From Paraburkholderia caribensis (GTDB taxonomy: Bacteria; Pseudomonadota; Gammaproteobacteria; Burkholderiales; Burkholderiaceae): a stretch of 64,000 bases of DNA. The stretch's first letter is position 1, and the number at the start of each line of letters is the position of its first letter. Below are positions 1-7,903 of the stretch, in pieces. The position numbers were made by a program, and so were the translations under genes. The notes below the pieces were generated by a model. It saw only the letters and a program-made list of their open reading frames with translations, was not told the origin of the DNA and made no database searches. The DNA is taken from contig NZ_CP026101.1 in NCBI RefSeq assembly GCF_002902945.1, forward strand, positions 3,100,001 to 3,164,000, written 5' to 3'.

Positions 1-25
1 TGTTGGGAGGGTGTTTACCCGGTCT

Positions 26-34
26 GGTCTGACC
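26..34. promoter_or_regulatory. Operator-like dyad 1 upstream of FadR-type regulator
   Basis: The 9-mer GGTCTGACC is a perfect dyad around a central base. It shares CTGGTC(T/A)GACCG with a second site about 79 bp downstream (105-113). FadR-subfamily regulators usually bind short dyads with GGT/ACC half-sites, so this is a plausible autoregulatory operator. The sequence and repetition are seen; binding is inferred. Confidence 0.4.
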
Positions 35-104
35 GGCCTTCTCGCCCGGAACTTGCGTGTAGGTGAAGGTTTGCGCGCAATGCCGAAAGCCGTTCTACAA
101 TGCT

Positions 105-113
105 GGTCAGACC
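105..113. promoter_or_regulatory. Operator-like dyad 2 at the predicted start of transcription
   Basis: GGTCAGACC is a second perfect 9-bp dyad, immediately downstream of a TACAAT -10-like hexamer at 96-101 and 23 bp before the ATG at 136. A regulator bound here would sit on the transcription start, the usual geometry of GntR/FadR autorepression. The -35 match (TTGCGC, 71-76, 19-bp spacer) is weak. Confidence 0.42.
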
Positions 114-135
114 GCACCGAGCCGCCGCCGACATC

Positions 136-828
136 ATGAAAAACGTGCCGCATACTGTTACCGACTCCGCCATCTCGACGATTCGCGAGAGGATCGAGGG
201 TGGCGTTTATCCTGTCGGCAGTTTGCTGCCGGCGCAGCGGCAATTGTCGGAAGAAATGGACATCAGCCGTGCGTCGCTGCGCGAGGCGTTATCGACGCTC
301 GAAGCGCTCGGGCTGTTGACTATCCGTCCGGGCAAAGGTGTGTATGTACAGTCGACGAAGGCTTCGTCGGCGCATCCGTGGCGTTTCGCGGATCAATCAT
401 CGTTGCCGGATACTTATCAGATGCGGTTCGCGCTGGAGGGTTTTGTCGCGCGCATGGCAGCGCTGGCTATCGGCGATGACGATGTCGAATGGTTTGAGGA
501 CAATATTGCTTCGCTGCACACGGCGCTGACCAATGGCGAGCTTGATGACGCCGCGCAGTTGGACTTCGATTTTCATATGCGGATCGTCAATATTGCGGGC
601 AATGCCGCTATCGAGTCGATCTTGCGGAGTAGTGCCGACATCATGAAGGAAAGTCAGCGTATGCCGTTCTATCGGCGTGAGCTTGTGCTGTCTACTTATC
701 ATGAGCATCGCGCGATTCTGGACGCGCTGAAGGCGCGTGATCCGCATGCGGCTGGGCTCGCTATCGAGAAGCATATTGCGAATGCGGCGCAACGAGCGGG
801 GGTTTATTTTCCTACGCCGCAGGTTTGA
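136..828 (+). CDS. FadR-subfamily GntR transcriptional regulator
   Basis: A 230-residue DNA-binding regulator. Residues about 10-75 form a GntR winged helix-turn-helix (SRASLREALSTLEALGLL followed by the wing IRPGKGVYV). Residues about 85-225 form an FCD ligand domain with the usual Asp/His metal-ligand pattern (DFDFHMRIV, YHEHRAIL, IEKHI). FCD proteins normally sense small carboxylic acids or sugar acids; the ligand here is not evident. I chose the ATG at 136 rather than 100 because family alignment begins there, although no clear Shine-Dalgarno precedes it. Two matching dyads upstream suggest autoregulation. No target gene lies beside it: downstream is 900 bp of noncoding repeat, and its metabolic partners may lie before the window. 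Confidence 0.9.
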   Translation: MKNVPHTVTDSAISTIRERIEGGVYPVGSLLPAQRQLSEEMDISRASLREALSTLEALGLLTIRPGKGVYVQSTKASSAHPWRFADQSSLPDTYQMRFALEGFVARMAALAIGDDDVEWFEDNIASLHTALTNGELDDAAQLDFDFHMRIVNIAGNAAIESILRSSADIMKESQRMPFYRRELVLSTYHEHRAILDALKARDPHAAGLAIEKHIANAAQRAGVYFPTPQV

Positions 829-840
829 GTTTTTGGTTTT

Positions 841-860
841 GGGGTTGGGGTTGGGGTTGG
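841..860 (+). repeat. GGGGTT tandem tract (G-quadruplex-capable)
   Basis: Three consecutive GGGGTT units followed by GG, just after the regulator's stop codon and before the palindromic element. Four G-runs on one strand could form a quadruplex. Beyond the other end of the element (about 1630-1660) are AAACC/AACC repeats, the complementary kind of low complexity. Confidence 0.6.
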
Positions 861-981
861 TCGCGGTGCGGGCGGTTTGGTTTTTTGGGTCTTTGCGGTG
901 GCATCCGCGTTTTGCCTTTGCTTTCGCTGGCATCCGCGATTCGTTATCTCGCTTCACGCGTCGCCCCTGTGCGGGGCGGCA

Positions 982-1015
982 CCTACTTTTCTTTGCCGCC
1001 GCAAAGAAAAGTAGG
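982..1015. repeat. Perfect 15-bp hairpin in left arm of element copy 1
   Basis: CCTACTTTTCTTTGC, loop CGCC, then the exact reverse complement of the 15-mer. The same hairpin recurs at 1495-1528 and in the second element copy, where the IS481-family element is inserted in its loop. Confidence 0.9.
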
Positions 1016-1494
1016 CAAAAGAAAGCGGCTCACACCGCCAATTCTTGACGTTTACCCACGGGCCCCCAACGTCCCCATCCTTCACACGCCAGTGCCGTGG
1101 TTGGCGCCCGTTGCCAACGCTTCGAATCAACGCCTCACCCACGTCAAACACCCGTACATGAGCCAGCGGCAGCGAATGGCATATGCCGCCCAGGTGGCAA
1201 ACTGTGTGTAGGTTGTCGCGTCGTATGGCTTGGCGCTCTTACCGGGTGGGGCGCGTGCGCAATCGGTCTGGAGTGAAGCGTGTGGAGCACCGAGGGCCTA
1301 CACACAGTTTGCCACCTGGGCGGCCGTGGACGGTCTGGCGCGGCGTGCTGAAGCGCAGGTGCGTGAAGTGGGTGAGGCGCTCATTCAGAGCGCTGGCAAC
1401 GGACGTGGGTCACGTGGTTGCCGTGTGAAGCGTAAGAACCTGTGGGGGCCCTCAGGCAAGAATTAGCGCTGGCGGTGTGAGCCGCTTTCTTTTG

Positions 1495-1528
1495 CCTACT
1501 TTTCTTTGCGGCGGCAAAGAAAAGTAGG
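1495..1528. repeat. Perfect 15-bp hairpin in right arm of element copy 1
   Basis: The same 15-bp stem as the left-arm hairpin, with loop GGCG. It lies in the inverted outer arm of the 661-bp element. Confidence 0.9.
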
Positions 1529-1675
1529 TGCCGCCCCGCACAGGGACGACGCGTGGAGCGCGCTAACAATTCGCGGATGCCAGCGAAAGCGAAAGCAAAA
1601 GCAAATCGCGGATACCAGCGCAAGGTCCAGAAAACCAAACCAAACCAAACCAACCGCACCGAGACCAAAACCCAA

Positions 1676-1702
1676 AAAGAAAAAGCCGCCCAAAGGACGG
1701 CC
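1676..1702 (-). terminator. Rho-independent terminator of the tkt-gap operon
   Basis: On the minus strand, 28 nt after the gap stop codon, GCCGTCC-TTT-GGGCGGC forms a 7-bp stem (one G-T pair) followed by a U-rich tail. It closes the tkt-gap transcript before the repeat element. Confidence 0.7.
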
Positions 1703-1729
1703 TCTTCCCGCTGAACAGCGAAAAAAAAC

Positions 1730-2740
1730 TTACTTCGCGTTAGCGAGTGCAACCGCCGTATCCAACATGCGGTTCGAGAAACCCCACTCATTGTCATACC
1801 AGCTCGACACCTTCACCAGACGGCCCGACACCTTGGTCAGCGTCGCATCGAAGGTCGACGACGCCGGGTTATGGTTGAAGTCGATCGAAACCAGCGGCGC
1901 CGAGTTATACCCGAGGATGCCCTTCAGCGCGCCTTCCGACGCTTCCTTCATGATTGCGTTCACTTCATCGACAGTCGTATCGCGCTTGGCGATGAACGAC
2001 AGATCGACGATCGACACATTGATAGTCGGAACACGGATCGCGTAACCATCCAGCTTGCCGTTCAGTTCCGGCAGCACGAGACCGACCGCCGATGCAGCAC
2101 CCGTCTTCGTCGGGATCTGGCTATGCGTGGCCGAACGCGCGCGGCGCAGGTCTTCGTGATACACGTCGGTCAGCACCTGGTCGTTCGTGTACGCGTGGAT
2201 CGTGGTCATCAGACCCGTTTCCAGACCGATCTTGTCGTTCAGCGGCTTGACGAGCGGCGCGAGGCAGTTCGTCGTGCACGATGCGTTCGAGATGACCGTG
2301 TCCGACGCCTTCAGCACGTTGTGGTTCACGCCATACACGATCGTCGCGTCGACGTCCTTGCCGCCCGGCGCCGAAATGATCACCTTCTTCGCGCCACCCT
2401 TGATGTGCGCGCTCGCCTTTTCCTTTGTCGTGAAGAAACCCGTGCATTCCAGCACGACGTCGACGCCCAGCTCGCCCCACGGCAGTTCAGCCGGATTGCG
2501 GTTGGCCAGCACGCGGATCTTGTCGCCGTTGACGATCAGGTTCTCGCCGTCGACGGTCACTTCGCCCGGGAACTTGCCATGCGCCGTGTCGTACTGCGTC
2601 AGGTGCGCATTGGTCTTGGCGTCGCCGAGGTCGTTGATCGCGACGATCTCGAGATCGTGCTTCTTGCCGTTTTCATAGAAGGCGCGCAGCGTATTGCGGC
2701 CGATCCGGCCATAGCCGTTGATTGCGACGCGAATCGTCAT
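1730..2740 (-). CDS. gap: Glyceraldehyde-3-phosphate dehydrogenase, type I
   Basis: Cytosolic glycolytic/Calvin-type enzyme converting glyceraldehyde 3-phosphate, NAD+ and phosphate to 1,3-bisphosphoglycerate. The 336 residues match the family length. The Rossmann motif INGYGRIGRN lies at residues 7-16. Asp37 fits NAD rather than NADP preference. The catalytic motif SNASCTTNC lies at 151-159 with the nucleophile Cys155. The gene is 107 bp downstream of tkt on the same strand and probably shares its transcript, an arrangement common in Burkholderiaceae that links the non-oxidative pentose phosphate pathway to lower glycolysis. A GGAGAT Shine-Dalgarno precedes the start. The high-GC codon use resembles the rest of the window. 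Confidence 0.98.
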   Translation of the reverse strand: MTIRVAINGYGRIGRNTLRAFYENGKKHDLEIVAINDLGDAKTNAHLTQYDTAHGKFPGEVTVDGENLIVNGDKIRVLANRNPAELPWGELGVDVVLECTGFFTTKEKASAHIKGGAKKVIISAPGGKDVDATIVYGVNHNVLKASDTVISNASCTTNCLAPLVKPLNDKIGLETGLMTTIHAYTNDQVLTDVYHEDLRRARSATHSQIPTKTGAASAVGLVLPELNGKLDGYAIRVPTINVSIVDLSFIAKRDTTVDEVNAIMKEASEGALKGILGYNSAPLVSIDFNHNPASSTFDATLTKVSGRLVKVSSWYDNEWGFSNRMLDTAVALANAK

Positions 2741-2847
2741 GTTCTATCTCCTGATGGCTGAAAAAATTCTTCCGTGATGCTTCGGCTGATGCACGACCAG
2801 CCGTCACGCGCGCCGCCGGAACGCAGCGCGCATGACGCGGCGCGCAA

Positions 2848-4866
2848 TTAGCCGAGTGCGGCCTTGGCCGTCTCGACAACCTTCTCGACGGTGAAGCCGA
2901 AATATTTGAACAGCACGCCGGCCGGCGCGGATTCGCCGAACACGTCAATCCCGACGACGCCGCCCTCCAGACCGACATACTTACGCCAGAAGTCCGTCAC
3001 GCCCGCTTCGATTGCGACGCGGCGCACGCCGTGCGGCAGCACGCGCTCGCGGTATTCGGCGTCCTGCTTGTCGAACGTGGTGGTGGACGGCATCGACACG
3101 ACACGTGCCGCAATGCCTTCGCGCGCCAGCGCTTCGACCGACTTCATCGCCAGTTCGACTTCCGAGCCCGTCGCGATCAGGATGATCTTGCGCGCCGGAA
3201 TGTCCTCGTTCCAGTCCTTCAGCACATAGCCGCCCTTCGCGATGTTCGCGATCTGAGCATCCGTGCGCGGGTTGAATGCGAGGTTCTGGCGGCTGAAGAT
3301 CAGGCTCGACGGACCTTGATGCTCGATGGCCTGCGTCCACGCAACCGCCGTTTCGACGGTATCCGCCGGGCGCCATACCTGCATGTGCGGAATCAGGCGC
3401 AGGCTCGCGACGTGTTCGATGGACTGGTGCGTCGGGCCGTCTTCGCCGAGGCCGATCGAGTCGTGCGTGAACACGAAGATGGACGGCGACTTCATCAGTG
3501 CGGCGACGCGCAGCGCGTTGCGGCTGTAGTCCGAGAAGGTCAGGAACGTGCCGCCGAACGCCTTGTGGCCGCCATGCACCGCGAGACCATTGATGGCCGC
3601 GCTCATGCCGAATTCGCGCACGCCGTAGTTGACGTAGTTACCCGCCGCGCCGTTCTCGCCGACGCGCACGTACTTCGCCGCCTTCCAGTTGGTCAGGTTC
3701 GAGCCCGTCAGGTCAGCCGAGCCGCCGACCAGTTCCGGCAGCACGGCCGCGAGGCCTTCGATAGCCTGCTGCGACGCCTTGCGGGTCGCGATGGTTTCAG
3801 CGCGCTCGTTCGCGCCAGCGATGATCGCCTGTGCCTTCTCCGCCCAGTCGGCGGGAAGCTTGTTCGCCATGCGGCGCTCGAAATCGGCAGCTTCCTGCGG
3901 GTACTTGGCGCGGTATGCAGCGAACGCGTCGTTCCATTCGCCTTCGATTTTCGCGCCCTTCTCCGTCGCGTCCCACGCTGCGTAGACTTCCGGCGGAATC
4001 ACGAACGGCGGATAGTGCCAGCCGAGCTTCTCGCGCACGGCCGCGACTTCCTTTTCGCCCAGCGCCGCGCCGTGCACGTCGTGCGTGCCCGCCTTGTTCG
4101 GCGAGCCTTCACCGATCACGGTCTTGCAGCAGATCAGCGTCGGCTTGTCCGACTGCTTCGCCTTCTGGATCGCGGCGTCGACGGCGTCGACGTCGTGACC
4201 GACCACGCCCGGAATCACGTTCCAGCCGTATGCCTCGAAGCGCTTCGGCGTGTCGTCGTGGAACCAGTGAACCACTTCACCGTCGATCGAAATGCCATTG
4301 TCGTCGTAAAACGCGATCAGCTTGTTCAGCTTCAGCACGCCCGCGAGCGAGCAGGCTTCGTGCGAGATGCCTTCCATCAGGCAGCCGTCGCCGAGGAACA
4401 CATACGTGTGGTGATCGACGATCTTCGCGTCAGGCTTGTTGAATTCGTTCGCGAGCAGCGACTCGGCGAGCGCCATGCCGACCGAGTTCGCGAGGCCCTG
4501 GCCGAGCGGGCCCGTGGTCGTCTCGACGCCCGGCGTGATGCCGTACTCGGGGTGGCCCGGCGTCTTCGAGTGCATTTGACGGAAGTTCTTCAGCTCTTCC
4601 ATCGGCAGGTCGTAGCCCGTCAGATGCAGCAGCGAGTACAGCAGCATCGAGCCGTGACCGTTCGACAGCACGAAGCGGTCGCGATCGGACCAATGCGGGT
4701 TTTTCGGGTTGTGACGCAGGTGTCGCGACCACAGCGCAACACCGATCTCGGCCATGCCCATGGGCATGCCGGGGTGACCGGAGTTCGCTTGTTGAACGGC
4801 ATCCATGGCGAGCGCGCGGATCGCGTTGGCCATCAGGGAGGTGGGTGCGGGAGACGAGGTCGTCAT
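2848..4866 (-). CDS. tkt: Transketolase
   Basis: Thiamine-diphosphate enzyme transferring two-carbon ketol units between pentose and other sugar phosphates in the cytosol. The start chosen at 4866 (MTTSSPAPTS) gives 672 residues, normal for the family; the frame stays open further upstream, but that part has no similarity and is discarded. Recognisable parts: the catalytic N-terminal NSGHPGMPMG with His31, the diphosphate-binding GDG (about 159-161) with downstream Asn, the pyrimidine-domain EFGMSAAINGLAVHGG, and THDSIGLGEDGPTHQ. It is the first gene of a two-gene operon with gap. A large ORF antisense to it is a GC-codon shadow. Confidence 0.98.
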   Translation of the reverse strand: MTTSSPAPTSLMANAIRALAMDAVQQANSGHPGMPMGMAEIGVALWSRHLRHNPKNPHWSDRDRFVLSNGHGSMLLYSLLHLTGYDLPMEELKNFRQMHSKTPGHPEYGITPGVETTTGPLGQGLANSVGMALAESLLANEFNKPDAKIVDHHTYVFLGDGCLMEGISHEACSLAGVLKLNKLIAFYDDNGISIDGEVVHWFHDDTPKRFEAYGWNVIPGVVGHDVDAVDAAIQKAKQSDKPTLICCKTVIGEGSPNKAGTHDVHGAALGEKEVAAVREKLGWHYPPFVIPPEVYAAWDATEKGAKIEGEWNDAFAAYRAKYPQEAADFERRMANKLPADWAEKAQAIIAGANERAETIATRKASQQAIEGLAAVLPELVGGSADLTGSNLTNWKAAKYVRVGENGAAGNYVNYGVREFGMSAAINGLAVHGGHKAFGGTFLTFSDYSRNALRVAALMKSPSIFVFTHDSIGLGEDGPTHQSIEHVASLRLIPHMQVWRPADTVETAVAWTQAIEHQGPSSLIFSRQNLAFNPRTDAQIANIAKGGYVLKDWNEDIPARKIILIATGSEVELAMKSVEALAREGIAARVVSMPSTTTFDKQDAEYRERVLPHGVRRVAIEAGVTDFWRKYVGLEGGVVGIDVFGESAPAGVLFKYFGFTVEKVVETAKAALG

Positions 4867-5455
4867 GTCGAGTCCGGAGAATGGTCCAAAAAGCGGAGGC
4901 GCCGTTGATGGTCCGGAAGCCCGGCGGCCAGTCTGCTTCGGCGCACGGTGCGGCGCCGGGAGACGCGGGGCAGGCAGAGCAAACGGACAGGGCTGCGAAG
5001 CGGAATATTCTAACAGATAGCCGGCCGCGTCTTCGGCCATAGGACGGGCGTTTCGGAGCGATCCAGCGCGCATGGGCACCCGGCCGGCGCACGCTGCGCA
5101 GGCCGTCGCTGCGTCATGCGGCCTCGATCTGCGGCCTGTTCGCCGCGCGCTTGACGGCGCGCAATCTCCAGAACTTTTTCGGCCCTGTCTAGATCCTTCC
5201 GTGTGTTGTCGCGATTTACGATTCCGCAAAGCAAGCACGATCCTGCGAAAATCCGGATGCGCCTGACGCTGGAAATATCGCCGCGCGGTTCATTATTCGC
5301 CGTTCGTCGCGTATCCAGCGATAAACTAAGCCGATTCTTAGAGCGTTAGGTTTGAGAGTGCTGCAAAATTCATCGCTTCTTCGGCACTGGCCGCCGCGAG
5401 GCAACCCTGGTAGCGAAGGCGATGGCATGACGACCCACTGGTTCAGGAGAGTTCG
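4867..5455. other. Noncoding gap between tkt and the VOC gene
   Basis: The 589 bp between divergent genes hold no ORF with family similarity or a convincing ribosome binding site. They must contain the tkt promoter (minus strand) and that of the VOC-rsmE pair (plus strand). A TAGAAT -10-like hexamer on the minus strand (reverse complement of 5007-5012) has no good -35. A small hairpin, CTAAG-ccgatt-CTTAG, lies near 5326-5341. Confidence 0.5.
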
Positions 5456-5869
5456 ATGACTGCCTCACGCCCCGCCGGAGTGCCATGGCTGACGCCGTAT
5501 CTGACCGTCCGCGATGCGCGCACCTCGATCGCGTTCTTCGAAGCGGCGTTCGGTTTCCGGGTCCGGGACAGCGTGCACGACGATGGCGCCGTCATGCATG
5601 TCGAGATGACGTATCAGGATCAATTAATCGTCATGTTCGCCCCGGAAGGCGCGTTCGGCTCGACGGCGAAAACCCCGAAAAGCGCGGCCACGACGGCACC
5701 CCAATCGTTTTACCTTTATGTCGACGACGTCGACACGGTCTATGCTCGGGCCATTGCGGCCGGCGCCAGGTCGCTGAGCGAACCGCAAGATCAGTTCTGG
5801 GGCGATCGTTTTGCCCAGATCGAAGATCTCGACGGTTACCGCTGGGCGTTAGCCTGCCACCTGTCTTGA
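5456..5869 (+). CDS. VOC (glyoxalase/bleomycin resistance-like) family protein
   Basis: A 137-residue vicinal-oxygen-chelate fold protein. It has two beta-alpha-beta-beta-beta halves: the first starts PYLTVRDARTSIAFFEAAFGF, the second contains SFYLYVDDVDTVYARAIAAGA and ends in DPFGHRW-like LDGYRWALACH. The pattern resembles PhnB/YdeI-type VOC proteins, which can bind a metal, but substrate and reaction cannot be told. CAGGAGAG precedes the ATG by 7 bp. The gene ends 4 bp before the longest frame of rsmE and only 19 bp before its likely start, so the two are probably co-transcribed. Confidence 0.85.
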   Translation: MTASRPAGVPWLTPYLTVRDARTSIAFFEAAFGFRVRDSVHDDGAVMHVEMTYQDQLIVMFAPEGAFGSTAKTPKSAATTAPQSFYLYVDDVDTVYARAIAAGARSLSEPQDQFWGDRFAQIEDLDGYRWALACHLS

Positions 5870-5888
5870 ATGAATGAGAACTTTCCTT

Positions 5889-6629
5889 ATGCCTCGCTTC
5901 TTCGTCGGCACCCCGTTCAAAACCGACGACATCGTTTCCCTGCCGGATGAAGTCAATCGGCACGTACGTGTCCTGCGTCTGCAACCAGGCGACACCGTGA
6001 GCCTGTTCAACGGCGCCGGCGGCGAGTACAGCGCCGAAATCGTCGATATGGACCGGCACGGAACCATCGTGCGGATCGGCCCGTTCCGCGACGTCGAGGC
6101 TGAGCCGCCCTATCGGTTGACGCTCGCACAGGGTATCGCCGGCAGCGACAAGATGGACTGGCTGATCGAAAAAGCGACCGAACTCGGCGCGTCCGAATTC
6201 GTGCCGCTCACGACCACGCGCAGCGTCGTGCGACTGTCCGGCGAGCGCGCGCAACGCAGGCAGGTTCATTGGCAGCGGATCGTGCAGGCGTCGTGCGAGC
6301 AATGCGGGCGCAACCGCCTGCCGGAAGTGATGCCGACACGCGAACTCGCCACGTGGCTCGGCTCGATGCCGAAGCAACCCGCCGACGGCGAGTTGCGCCT
6401 GCTGCTGTCGCCGCGCGCGAGCGTGCCGTTCTCCGCCTTGCCCAGCGAGCCGCCGACCGTCCGCGCGCTGATCCTGGTCGGCCCGGAAGGCGGCTTCTCC
6501 GCTGCCGAAGAAGCGGCGGCGGCGAGCCACGGTTTTACGTCCGTCGGTCTCGGCCCGCGCGTGCTGCGCACCGAGACAGCCGGGATCGCCGTGCTGTCCG
6601 CGCTGGCCGCACGCTGGGGCGGCTGGTAA
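5889..6629 (+). CDS. rsmE: 16S rRNA (uracil-1498-N3)-methyltransferase
   Basis: SPOUT-class methyltransferase that uses SAM to methylate N3 of U1498 in 16S rRNA of the 30S subunit. I chose the ATG at 5889 (MPRFFVGTPF) over an ATG 15 bp earlier because family members begin with this motif. The 246 residues have an N-terminal PUA-like part (MPRFFV...VLRLQPGDTVSLFNGAGGE) and the C-terminal SAM-binding knot with LVGPEGGFSAAEEAAA and LGPRVLRTETA, the signature loops. A bidirectional-looking terminator follows 51 bp after the stop. Confidence 0.97.
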   Translation: MPRFFVGTPFKTDDIVSLPDEVNRHVRVLRLQPGDTVSLFNGAGGEYSAEIVDMDRHGTIVRIGPFRDVEAEPPYRLTLAQGIAGSDKMDWLIEKATELGASEFVPLTTTRSVVRLSGERAQRRQVHWQRIVQASCEQCGRNRLPEVMPTRELATWLGSMPKQPADGELRLLLSPRASVPFSALPSEPPTVRALILVGPEGGFSAAEEAAAASHGFTSVGLGPRVLRTETAGIAVLSALAARWGGW

Positions 6630-6680
6630 GCGGCGCGTCTCGCGGCGCCTTCCTCCGAAGAAAGCCATCACCTGAATGCA

Positions 6681-6712
6681 AAAGGCCCGCCAATTGGCGG
6701 GCCTTTCTTATT
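6681..6712. terminator. Bidirectional terminator between rsmE and the barstar-like gene
   Basis: AAAGGCCCGCC-AATT-GGCGGGCCTTT is a perfect 11-bp stem with T-rich sequence on the plus-strand side and A-rich sequence on the other. It lies between convergent genes and can serve both. Confidence 0.8.
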
Positions 6713-6726
6713 TTCAGATCAAACAC

Positions 6727-7287
6727 TCAGGCAAACGAGTAAAACACCCGGAACGCCACCTTGCGCTCCGCCCAGAACTCTGCGGCCTCGCGGAACACGT
6801 CGAGCAGCGTTTCACGTGCTTCCTTGTCGAATTTGATCGCGATCGGCAGCGCTTCGAGCACGATGACGAATCCCGGTTGCGAGCCGGCCTTATGAACGAG
6901 ATCGGTCAGCGAGTCGTACAGCGCGTCGTAATTCTTGCCGAAATGCTTCGGAAACAGGAACGACGTCGCGATGGTTTCCATCACTTCCTGCTTCGACTGG
7001 GCGTTGCCCACAAATGCATAGAGGAAATGCTGACCGAGCCGAGCCGCTTCGTCGGCGAGATCCTGCACGCGGAACGCGCGGATCGACTGCACGATGTTCG
7101 GTCGTACGGTCTGGAAAAGACTCATGCGCTCCTCTTCCGATGAAAGGCCCGTACTGGCTTCGTTCTGGACGTCACGGACCTGGCCGGCATCGCGCATCTG
7201 CATGACGCGCTGGAACATATTGCCGTCGCCGGCCGCGAGAAAATCCGTCGCGACTTTCGAGTCGTGCGCGTAGACGTTGTCGCTCAT
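6727..7287 (-). CDS. Barstar-like ribonuclease inhibitor (long form)
   Basis: Predicted cytosolic immunity protein for the RNase encoded just upstream. Residues about 95-186 match the barstar fold, with FPKHFGKNYDALYDSLTDL corresponding to the inhibitor helix and acidic loop that plug the RNase active site, and a C-terminal strand VAFRVFYSF. The 186 residues are about twice the 89 of classic barstar; the first ~90 (with RVMQMRDAGQV) have no domain I recognise. The start at 7287 (MSDNVYAHDS) is chosen because upstream sequence in this frame lies antisense to, and overlaps, the RNase gene. It is 16 bp downstream of the RNase stop, so the pair is an operon. Confidence 0.88.
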   Translation of the reverse strand: MSDNVYAHDSKVATDFLAAGDGNMFQRVMQMRDAGQVRDVQNEASTGLSSEEERMSLFQTVRPNIVQSIRAFRVQDLADEAARLGQHFLYAFVGNAQSKQEVMETIATSFLFPKHFGKNYDALYDSLTDLVHKAGSQPGFVIVLEALPIAIKFDKEARETLLDVFREAAEFWAERKVAFRVFYSFA

Positions 7288-7303
7288 GCCGATTATCCCG
7301 ATG

Positions 7304-7714
7304 TCATTCAATAATGCGATTAAAACTGGCGTAGTGGTCGTCTGAGTAGTAGCAATTGGCGGTCCGCCTGAGCGGCCCCCCACAGACGATGCGCCGTGCG
7401 CCGCGATCGCGGGCGCCTGGCGTGGGAACGGTGTATTCGTGGTAATAGCCGCGCCGGTGCGGCGGCAGCAACCGCTCACGATTGCCGAATACGACGCCGT
7501 CCTTCTCATACGGATAAGGCCCGCCAGCTGCAATCAAGTTCAATGTGCTGACGGCTTGCGGCGGCAATTGCGCCACCGCGATCGTGCCTCCCGCCTGCCC
7601 CTGCTGCGCTTCCCGGGCCAGGGCGCCCGCCGGAAAGCCGCCTGATCCAACGACCAGGCCGCCAACCGTCAAGGCGGCGATCAGCACGCCGTCGCGGAGC
7701 CACTTGCGTGCCAT
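7304..7714 (-). CDS. Secreted guanyl-specific ribonuclease (RNase Sa/T1-barnase superfamily)
   Basis: A 136-residue extracytoplasmic RNase precursor. Residues 1-34 are a signal peptide (basic MARKWLR, hydrophobic core, ALA cleavage region). The mature part has GPYPYEKDGVVFGNRERLLP and the catalytic set of microbial guanyl-specific RNases: Glu in YYHEYTVPTPG, Arg in GARRIVCG, and His in SDDHYASFNRI. These enzymes cleave single-stranded RNA 3' of G through a cyclic phosphate. Two cysteines (IVCG, NCYY) could form a disulfide after export. The adjacent barstar-like gene is the expected inhibitor protecting the cytosol. Secreted nutrient RNase and toxin are both possible roles. No secretion-system gene is adjacent. 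Confidence 0.93.
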   Translation of the reverse strand: MARKWLRDGVLIAALTVGGLVVGSGGFPAGALAREAQQGQAGGTIAVAQLPPQAVSTLNLIAAGGPYPYEKDGVVFGNRERLLPPHRRGYYHEYTVPTPGARDRGARRIVCGGPLRRTANCYYSDDHYASFNRIIE

Positions 7715-7866
7715 GAGTCCAGGATTCCCGCTGTTAACTAACGAGTTTGACGACCATGAAAGTCGTAAGGGTATCGCTAATGTCTTTTGGAATCAATGTT
7801 CATTAGTCGGACGAAAGGTCGTCCAGGCGAAAACCGGCAGGGCGCCGACGCCAGATATGACACATT

Positions 7867-7897
7867 TTGACAGAGATTTTAGCCCGATTGAGATAAA
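7867..7897 (+). promoter_or_regulatory. Candidate sigma-70 promoter of the predicted small RNA
   Basis: A consensus -35 TTGACA (7867-7872) and a -10-like GATAAA (7892-7897) with a 19-bp spacer. The -35 is perfect but the -10 is fair and the spacing long. No protein gene follows on this strand, but a strong terminator lies about 145 nt downstream. Confidence 0.4.
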
Positions 7898-7903
7898 GTG
7901 ATC

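Larger units (their letters stand above)
925..1585. repeat. Palindromic intergenic element, copy 1 (661 bp)
   Basis: A noncoding element with dyad symmetry at several scales. The outer arms (about 925-1040 and 1470-1585) are near-identical inverted repeats of roughly 116 bp. Each arm holds a perfect 15-bp hairpin with a 4-nt loop (982-1015 and 1495-1528). The centre holds a perfect 28-bp inverted repeat (about 1189-1216 against 1299-1326). A second copy of 662 bp lies at 40844-42790, interrupted by an IS481-family element; the stretch from the hairpin through about 1130 is nearly identical between copies. No ORF is conserved or preceded by a credible ribosome binding site, so the reading frames here are chance. 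It resembles an oversized REP/MITE-type element. Confidence 0.85.

Noticed and set aside
829..1797. Several short ORFs in the palindromic repeat and its flanks
   Set aside because: They translate low-complexity repeats (Trp/Gly/Phe or Arg/Lys runs) and differ in frame between the two element copies.
3031..4908. 625-codon plus-strand ORF antisense to tkt
   Set aside because: It mirrors transketolase in a high-GC genome where antisense frames stay open; composition is Arg/Val/Asp-rich with no domain and no start signal.
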